18,593 bases of DNA from NCBI GenBank assembly GCA_035500275.1, contig DATJXI010000046.1:1-18593 (forward strand), given 5' to 3'. Below are positions 14,164-18,593 of this stretch, one piece after another (the first letter of the stretch is position 1; the number at the start of each line of letters is the position of its first letter). Origin of the DNA: Roseiarcus sp035500275 (GTDB lineage Bacteria; Pseudomonadota; Alphaproteobacteria; Rhizobiales; Beijerinckiaceae). Made by a program: the position numbers and the translations under genes. The notes beneath the pieces were generated by a model. It saw nothing but the letters and a program-made list of their open reading frames with translations. It had not been told where the DNA came from and made no database searches.

Positions 14164-15336
14164 ATGACGACCTTACCCCCCGCCGCGCGGCCGGCGAACG
14201 CCCGCTTTTCTTCCGGACCGTGCGCTAAGCGCCCAGGCTGGACCCCACAAATCCTCTCTGAGGCCGCCCTCGGCCGCTCGCATCGCGGCAAGCTTGGCAA
14301 GGGAAAGCTTAAGCTCGCGATCGATCTGACGCGCGAGGTCCTTGGCGTCCCGAGCGACTATCGCATCGGCATCACGCCCGGCTCCGACACTGGCGCGGTC
14401 GAGATGGCGCTGTGGTCCCTGCTCGGCGCGCGTGGCGTCGACGTCCTGGCCTGGGAAAGCTTCGGCGAGGGCTGGGTCAACGACATCATGAAGGAGCTGA
14501 AGATCAAGGACGCGCGGACGCTGAAGGCGCCCTACGGCGAGCTTCCGGACCTCGCTCAAGTCAATTTCGACCACGACGTCGTGTTCACCTGGAACGGAAC
14601 GACGTCCGGCGTGCGCCTGCCCGATGGGACCTGGATCGCGGCCGATCGCAAAGGTCTGACGATCTGCGACGCGACGTCCGCTGCGTTCGCGCAGGACCTC
14701 GATTGGCCCAAGCTCGATGTGGCGACCTTCTCCTGGCAGAAGGCGCTTGGCGGAGAGGCGGCGCATGGGGTCATCATCCTTAGCCCGCGCGCGGCCGAGC
14801 GGCTCCAGACCTACACGCCTCCGTGGCCGATGCCCAAGGTCTTCCGTCTCACGAAGGGCGGCAAGCTGATCGAGGGCATATTCGCGGGCGAGACGATCAA
14901 CACGCCCTCCATGCTCTGCGTCGAGGACTATCTCGACGCGCTTGAGTGGGCAAAGTCGCTCGGCGGGCTGAAGGCGCTGATCGCCCGCGCCGACGCGAAC
15001 GCCAACGTGATTGCAAATTGGGTCGAACGGACGCCTTGGGTCGATTTTCTGGCGAAGCTGCCAGAGACGCGATCCAACACCAGCGTTTGCCTGAAGGTGG
15101 TTGATCCGACCGTGTTGGCGCTGTCCTCCGAGGGCCAGGCCGCCTTCGCCAAGGGCCTCGCGAGCCGGCTCGAAGCGGAGAAAGTCGCTTACGACATCGC
15201 GTGCTACCGGGACGCGCCGCCGGGTTTGAGGATCTGGTGCGGCGCGACCATCGAGGCCGCCGACGTCGAAGCCCTGACGCATTGGCTCGACTTCGCCTTC
15301 GCGTCGGAGAGGGGCAAGCTCGCCAAGGCCGCCTGA
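14164..15336 (+). CDS. serC: Phosphoserine aminotransferase (TIGR01365-type)
   Basis: SerC converts 3-phosphohydroxypyruvate and glutamate to O-phosphoserine and 2-oxoglutarate, the second step of serine synthesis, and often also acts in PLP synthesis. The 390-residue product is of the alphaproteobacterial/Methanosarcina subtype: ANARFSSGPCAKRPGW at the start, GRSHRGKLGKGKLK around 37-50, GITPGSDTGAVEMALW, FTWNGTTSGVRLPDG, and the PLP-binding lysine Lys193 in TFSWQKALGGEAAHG. C-terminal motifs include FAGETINTPSMLCVEDYLDAL and PPGLRIWCGATIE. ATG 14164 is supported by AAGGA 8 nt upstream; the frame is open further upstream (to 13978), but that part overlaps the previous gene and the leader hairpins. 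serA follows after 92 nt on the same strand. Confidence 0.96.
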   Translation: MTTLPPAARPANARFSSGPCAKRPGWTPQILSEAALGRSHRGKLGKGKLKLAIDLTREVLGVPSDYRIGITPGSDTGAVEMALWSLLGARGVDVLAWESFGEGWVNDIMKELKIKDARTLKAPYGELPDLAQVNFDHDVVFTWNGTTSGVRLPDGTWIAADRKGLTICDATSAAFAQDLDWPKLDVATFSWQKALGGEAAHGVIILSPRAAERLQTYTPPWPMPKVFRLTKGGKLIEGIFAGETINTPSMLCVEDYLDALEWAKSLGGLKALIARADANANVIANWVERTPWVDFLAKLPETRSNTSVCLKVVDPTVLALSSEGQAAFAKGLASRLEAEKVAYDIACYRDAPPGLRIWCGATIEAADVEALTHWLDFAFASERGKLAKAA

Positions 15337-15428
15337 CGCTCCGGCTTCAGATAGCGGAGCCGCAAGCCCGGCTCTCATCGCCCACCATTCGGCGGCCCAA
15401 CGCCGCTCGCCAGCGAAAGGCCTCACTC
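15337..15428 (+). other. serC-serA spacer with two short hairpins
   Basis: GAGCCG/CGGCTC (15357-15362 with 15369-15374) and GCGGC/GCCGC (15392-15396 with 15402-15406) are perfect short stems. Neither is followed by a U-tract. They may shape the serA 5' end, but nothing shows regulation. The serA Shine-Dalgarno GAAAGG is at 15415-15420. Confidence 0.3.
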
Positions 15429-17018
15429 ATGGCTCCTCGCGTCCTCATTTCCGATAAGCTCTCTCCCGCCGCCGTCGCCATATTCAAGGAGCAGGGCGTA
15501 GAGGTCGACGTCAAGCCGGGTCTCGATAAGGACGAACTCGCGAAGATCGTCGCCGACTATGACGGCCTCGCCATTCGTTCCGCGACCAAGGTCACGGCCA
15601 AGCTGCTCGAGCAGGCGAAGCGACTGAAAGTTGTGGGCCGCGCCGGCATCGGCGTCGACAACGTCGACATCCAGGCCGCAACCGCGCGCGGCGTCATCGT
15701 GATGAATACGCCCTTCGGCAATTCGATTACGACCGCGGAGCATGCGATCGCGCTCATGTTCGCGCTCGCACGCCAGATTCCGGCCGCGGACGCTTCGACC
15801 CAAGCGGGCAAATGGGAAAAGAACCGCTTCATGGGCGTCGAACTCACCGCAAAGACGTTCGGCGTGATCGGCTGCGGCAACATCGGCTCGATCGCGGCGT
15901 CACGGGCGATCGGCCTGAAGATGAGGGTGATTGCGTACGACCCGTTCCTCAGCCTCGACCGTGCGGTGGAGCTGGGCGTCGAAAAGGTCGAGTTGGACGA
16001 ACTTCTCGCTCGCGCCGACTTCATCAGCCTGCACACGCCTCTCACCGCTCAGACGCGCAACATTCTCTCTGCCGAGAATCTCGCGAAGACCAAGAAGGGC
16101 GTCCACATCATCAACTGCGCGCGCGGCGGTCTCGTCGATGAAGCCGCGTTGCGCGCGGCGCTCGACGACGGCCACGTGGCGGGCGCCGCTTGCGATGTCT
16201 TCGTCGAAGAGCCGGCGACGAAGAGCCCGCTCTTCGGTCACCCTAACTTCGTCGCGACGCCGCATCTCGGCGCGTCGACGACGGAGGCGCAGGAAAATGT
16301 GGCTCTGCAGGTCGCCGAGCAGATGTCGGACTATCTGATCCGGGGCGCAATCACCAACGCCGTGAACTTTCCCTCGATCACCGCCGAGGAGGCGCCAAAG
16401 CTCAGGCCGTACATCGCGCTCGCCGAGGGACTCGGATCGTTTGCGGGTCAGCTGACACAAGCGCCGATCGAGAAAGTGACGATCACCTATGAGGGCGCGG
16501 TGGCGGACTTGAAGGTCAAGGCGTTGACCTCGGCCGCCGTCGCCGGCGTGCTGCGTCCTTCCCTGACCGACGTCAACGTCGTCTCAGCGCCGGCGCTTGC
16601 GGCCCACCGGGGAATCGTCGTCGAGGAAATGACCCGCGCCTCGGAGGGCGATTACGAAAGCTTTATCACCCTTTCCGTCACGACCGCGGAACAGACGCGC
16701 TCGATTGGCGGCACCGTGTTTCATGACGGAAAGCCGAGGATACTCTCGATCAAGGGCATCAAGGTCGATGCCGAATTCACGCCCTCGATGCTTTACGTCA
16801 CCAACGACGACAAGCCAGGCTTCATCGGCCGGTTCGCAAGCCTCCTCGGTGACGCCGGGGTCAACATCGCGACATTCGCCCTCGGCCGCGATCAGCTAGG
16901 AGGCTCGGCGATTGCGCTCGTGTCAATCGACGGCGAGGCGCCGCCCGAGGTTTTGGAGAAAGTGGGCAGGATCAAAGGCGTGCGACAGGCGACGGCGCTG
17001 CGCTTCCAGACGATGTGA
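15429..17018 (+). CDS. serA: D-3-phosphoglycerate dehydrogenase
   Basis: SerA oxidises 3-phosphoglycerate to 3-phosphohydroxypyruvate with NAD+, the committed step of serine synthesis, and supplies the SerC substrate. The 529-residue length is that of the long form with an extra intervening domain. Residues 1-100 and 290-315 form the substrate domain. The NAD-binding domain has GVIGCGNIG (145-153) and Asp171 for the adenosine ribose. The catalytic triad is Arg232 (NCARGGLVDE), Glu261 (CDVFVEEP) and His279 (TPHLGAST). The intervening domain follows (about 320-450), and a C-terminal ACT domain (about 455-529, LYVTNDDKPGFIGRFASLLG) is the usual site of serine feedback control. ATG 15429 has GAAAGG 8 nt upstream; a longer frame from 15201 runs inside serC and is rejected. 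Confidence 0.97.
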   Translation: MAPRVLISDKLSPAAVAIFKEQGVEVDVKPGLDKDELAKIVADYDGLAIRSATKVTAKLLEQAKRLKVVGRAGIGVDNVDIQAATARGVIVMNTPFGNSITTAEHAIALMFALARQIPAADASTQAGKWEKNRFMGVELTAKTFGVIGCGNIGSIAASRAIGLKMRVIAYDPFLSLDRAVELGVEKVELDELLARADFISLHTPLTAQTRNILSAENLAKTKKGVHIINCARGGLVDEAALRAALDDGHVAGAACDVFVEEPATKSPLFGHPNFVATPHLGASTTEAQENVALQVAEQMSDYLIRGAITNAVNFPSITAEEAPKLRPYIALAEGLGSFAGQLTQAPIEKVTITYEGAVADLKVKALTSAAVAGVLRPSLTDVNVVSAPALAAHRGIVVEEMTRASEGDYESFITLSVTTAEQTRSIGGTVFHDGKPRILSIKGIKVDAEFTPSMLYVTNDDKPGFIGRFASLLGDAGVNIATFALGRDQLGGSAIALVSIDGEAPPEVLEKVGRIKGVRQATALRFQTM

Positions 17019-17053
17019 GCCAGTCGCGGTCGGAGAGATTTGATGGAAGACCA

Positions 17054-17278
17054 ATGACCAGCGACGAACCTGTGTCGCCCTCGCCCGCGGACCCCGAAAA
17101 GAAGGCGCGGGTCGATCCGCGGCTGCTCGAACTCCTCGTTTGCCCAGTGACGCGAGCGGAGCTGATCTACGATTCGGCGCGGCAAGAGCTCATTTCACGC
17201 GCCGCTAAGCTCGCCTACCCGATCCGCGACGGCGTTCCCATCATGCTTCCTGAGGAAGCACGCCCTCTCGACGATTAG
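17054..17278 (+). CDS. Trm112/YcaR-like (UPF0434) small protein
   Basis: The product has 74 residues. The core VDPRLLELLVCPVTRAELIY and AAKLAYPIRDGVPIMLPEEA matches the UPF0434/Trm112 family, whose eukaryotic members activate methyltransferases; bacterial roles are poorly known. The zinc-type family has four Cys; here only one remains (LLVCPVT) and the later CxxC-like position reads SRAAK. As I recall, this is usual for rhizobial members, so metal binding is doubtful. ATG 17054 has GGAAG (17045-17049) upstream; GTG 17015, in a GTGA overlap with the serA stop, is an alternative that adds 13 residues. The TAG stop (17276-17278) contains the TA target of an IS630 insertion, and its G is the first base of the IS. 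The protein is not altered. Confidence 0.85.
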   Translation: MTSDEPVSPSPADPEKKARVDPRLLELLVCPVTRAELIYDSARQELISRAAKLAYPIRDGVPIMLPEEARPLDD

Positions 17279-17344
17279 AGCCGTTTGACTTTGGCTTGAA
17301 TCGGTAGGGATTCCCGAATCGGTTTTGTTCTGATTCAACCTGCT

Positions 17345-17363
17345 TGCTGGGGGGAGGCCAGCA
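17345..17363 (+). promoter_or_regulatory. Hairpin around the transposase ribosome binding site
   Basis: TGCTGG (17345-17350) and CCAGCA (17358-17363) form a perfect 6-bp stem. The 7-nt loop is GGGGAGG, the likely Shine-Dalgarno, with ATG at 17367. A strong binding site held in a loop beside the start codon could tune transposase translation. Confidence 0.4.
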
Positions 17364-17366
17364 GGA

Positions 17367-18310
17367 ATGGCGAAGGCATATTCTCAAGACTTGCGGGACC
17401 GCGTGATCGATGCGGTGGAGAAGGGCGGGATGAGCTGCCGCGCAGCGGCGCGGCGCTACGAGATCAGCGAGTCCGTGGCGATCAAGTGGCTGGGCCGTTT
17501 CCAGCGGGTCGGCTCACGCGAGCCGGTTGGTCACGGGGGTCATCGCCGCTCGGTCCTGCTGCCGCACCGGGAATTTCTTGAAGCGGCGCGCGCAGAGAAG
17601 CCAGACGGCACGCTTCAGGACCTCTGCGACCGTCTCTGGTCCGAGCGCAGCGTCAAGGCCGACCCCTCGATTGTGAGCCGGTTCTTCCGCCGGATCGGCG
17701 TCACGCTGAAAAAAAGACCCTCGTCGCTCGCGAGCAGGACCGTCCAGACGTAAGCCGCCATCGGACACGCTGGCGAGCCTATCAAGGCCGCATCGACCCC
17801 GCGCGCCTGGTCTTCATCGACGAGACCTGGGCCAAGACCAACATGACCCGCCTCTACGGCTGGGCGCCGCGCGGCAAGCGACTGATCGACAAGGTTCCGC
17901 ACGGCCACTGGAAGACCTCGACCTTCCTCGCCGCCTTGCGCAATGACCGGATCGAAGCGCCTTGTCTCTACGATGGTCCCATCAACGGCGAACGCTTCCT
18001 CGCCTATGTCGAACAGTTCCTCGTCCCGACCCTCAAGCCCGGCGACATCGTGATCCTCGACAACCTCGGCTCCCACAAAGGCAAAGCCGTCCGGCAGGCC
18101 GTCCGAGCCGTCGGAGCGCGCCTTTTGTTCCTGCCGAAGTACTCGCCCGACCTCAATCCGATCGAGCAGGTCTTCGCCAAACTCAAAGCTCTGCTGCGAA
18201 AGGCTGCGGCGCGCACCTACGACGCCCTCTCCGACGCCACCGCCAACATCCTTGAACTGTTTCCCCCTGCCGAATGCGCCGCATACCTCAGGAACGCAGG
18301 CTATGCGTAA
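17367..18310 (+). CDS. IS630-family transposase, two frames joined by a -1 frameshift at A7
   Basis: This is the DDE transposase of the IS. The first frame (ATG 17367, stop 17751-17753, 128 residues alone) carries the N-terminal helix-turn-helix (YSQDLRDRVIDAVEKGGMSC, RAAARRYEISESVAIKWLGR). The second frame, -1 relative, carries the catalytic domain. They meet at a run of seven A (17709-17715). Re-reading one base there turns LKKRPSS into LKKKTLVAREQDRPDVSRHR and continues without a stop to 18310, giving about 314 residues, the usual IS630 size. The catalytic triad is intact: Asp152 (VFIDETWAK, codon 17819), Asp232 (ILDNLGSHK, codon 18059) and Glu267 (SPDLNPIEQ, codon 18164), with the D-34-E spacing of the family. 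Frameshifting on A-runs is known in IS630 elements, so I read this as programmed rather than decay. Confidence 0.88.
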
Positions 18311-18331
18311 ACCTATTCGCAAAAGGCTCTA

Positions 18332-18593
18332 GCTCAATTAGCTTCAAGTCGCCCGGACTAAAAAAATACACAGTGTCTCTGTTTAACCAGGAACGTGCGG
18401 AATTATAGTCCAATGAAGCTAGTCCATCGTAGACGAAATCCTTGTACGAAGGCACAAAAAGCTTTCAATCGAGCGGACTTATCCGACAAGCCTACGTTAC
18501 GAATTTTTACTTGCTTGCTCCCAGCGTATCTTGCAATCAACTTATCGCAAAGTGCTCGATTTGGCTCAAAGCACTCTATCCTTGCCATTAGCT
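18332..18593 (-). pseudogene. FkbM-family methyltransferase remnant, frameshifted and cut by the IS
   Basis: The minus strand encodes the middle of an FkbM-type SAM-dependent methyltransferase, a family that decorates sugars and polysaccharides. From the right edge it reads LMARIECFEPNRALCDKLIA and then VKIRNVGLSDKSARLK, the SAM-pocket acidic strand and following block. After 18462 the frame goes wrong and soon stops (18403). In the neighbouring frame the family sequence resumes (FVPSYKDFVYDGLASLDYNS, ARSWLNRDTVYFFSPGDLKL) and runs to the IS border. Removing one base near the T5 run (18456-18460) restores a continuous frame. The 3' third of the gene, with the usual IKIDVQG.E motif, is absent. 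The 5' end is outside the window: the frame is open upstream of the ATG at 18588. GC is about 43 % by hand count, far below its neighbours, which suggests horizontal origin. Confidence 0.75.

Larger units (their letters stand above)
17278..18329 (+). mobile_element. IS630-family insertion sequence, complete (1052 bp)
   Basis: The left end starts GAGCCGTTTG at 17278 and the right end, read inward, starts GAGCCTTTTG at 18329. This is an imperfect terminal inverted repeat with 9 of 10 matches, weaker further in. Both ends are bordered by TA (17276-17277 and 18330-18331), the dinucleotide duplicated by IS630/Tc1-mariner elements. Inside is one transposase gene in two frames. Near the left end GAATC and its inverse GATTC alternate (17298, 17309, 17316, 17332), and GAATCGGT occurs twice; these are possible transposase-binding repeats. 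The right end is unusually close, only 19 nt beyond the transposase stop. With ends, target duplication and all catalytic residues present, the copy looks functional. Confidence 0.9.

Noticed and set aside
14173..15426. 417-residue open frame on the minus strand opposite serC
   Set aside because: Mirror of a well-supported serC gene; no motif, no ribosome binding site, composition follows the complementary codons.
17298..17336. Alternating GAATC/GATTC repeats as a CRISPR-like or iteron array
   Set aside because: Only four short, unevenly spaced copies inside the left end of an IS; better explained as subterminal transposase-binding repeats.
17715..17842. Transposase as a pseudogene broken by a frameshift
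   Set aside because: The break falls exactly on an A7 run, the joined product has normal length and all three catalytic residues, and A-run frameshifting is usual in IS630 elements.
1..18593. tRNA, rRNA genes or CRISPR arrays
   Set aside because: No cloverleaf-like T-loop (GGTTCGAATCC type) with matching arms, no rRNA core sequence and no regular repeat-spacer pattern was found by reading.

Overview
The window is GC-rich chromosomal DNA from an alphaproteobacterium, most likely of the order Hyphomicrobiales (Rhizobiales). The evidence is the family content: a DUF4167 protein beginning MRPGQNKRMRGR, a DUF6111-type small membrane protein, a DUF1285 protein beside a CoA-pyrophosphatase-type NUDIX gene and a CCA-adding enzyme, and a MoxR/DUF58/DUF4159/vWA block. 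The TIGR01365-type serC next to serA, and an IleRS tail with KCxRSW in place of a full zinc knuckle, point the same way. A methanotroph-type family (Methylocystaceae/Beijerinckiaceae) is possible, but the sequence does not prove it.

Layout. (1) 1-2139, plus strand: the 3' end of ileS, lspA (GTGA overlap) and a small exported protein of unknown function. (2) 2140-2572: a long non-coding leader with a promoter candidate and hairpins, followed by the DUF4167 gene. (3) 3532-3897, minus strand: a stand-alone CheY-like receiver, convergent with DUF4167. (4) 4244-7057, minus strand: a tightly overlapped operon of DUF1285, NUDIX hydrolase, DUF6111-like protein and CCA tRNA nucleotidyltransferase. (5) 7152-14017, plus strand and divergent from (4): moxR, DUF58, a BatA/DUF4159 fusion membrane protein and a vWA/GATase-like membrane protein. 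The last three genes are joined by short gaps or stop/start overlaps, and together they look like an uncharacterised envelope-associated MoxR-vWA system. (6) 14164-17278: serC (behind a two-hairpin leader that resembles the known alphaproteobacterial serC RNA motif), serA and a Trm112-like protein. The first two catalyse the first two steps of serine synthesis. (7) 17278-18329: a complete IS630-family insertion sequence. (8) 18332-18593: an AT-rich, frameshifted and truncated FkbM-family methyltransferase remnant running off the right edge.

Most of the window is ordinary, conserved alphaproteobacterial chromosome. The right end is not. The IS630 copy sits in the TA of the Trm112-like gene's TAG stop codon, and the first base of the IS rebuilds that stop. 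Its other side abuts the low-GC FkbM pseudogene, so this is the border of a decayed accessory region. Other points worth a look are a receiver domain that lacks its conserved switch Thr/Ser, a second coding-like reading frame extending the LspA C-terminus past an A6 run, and an apparent fusion of a secreted DUF4159 protein onto a BatA-like membrane protein.
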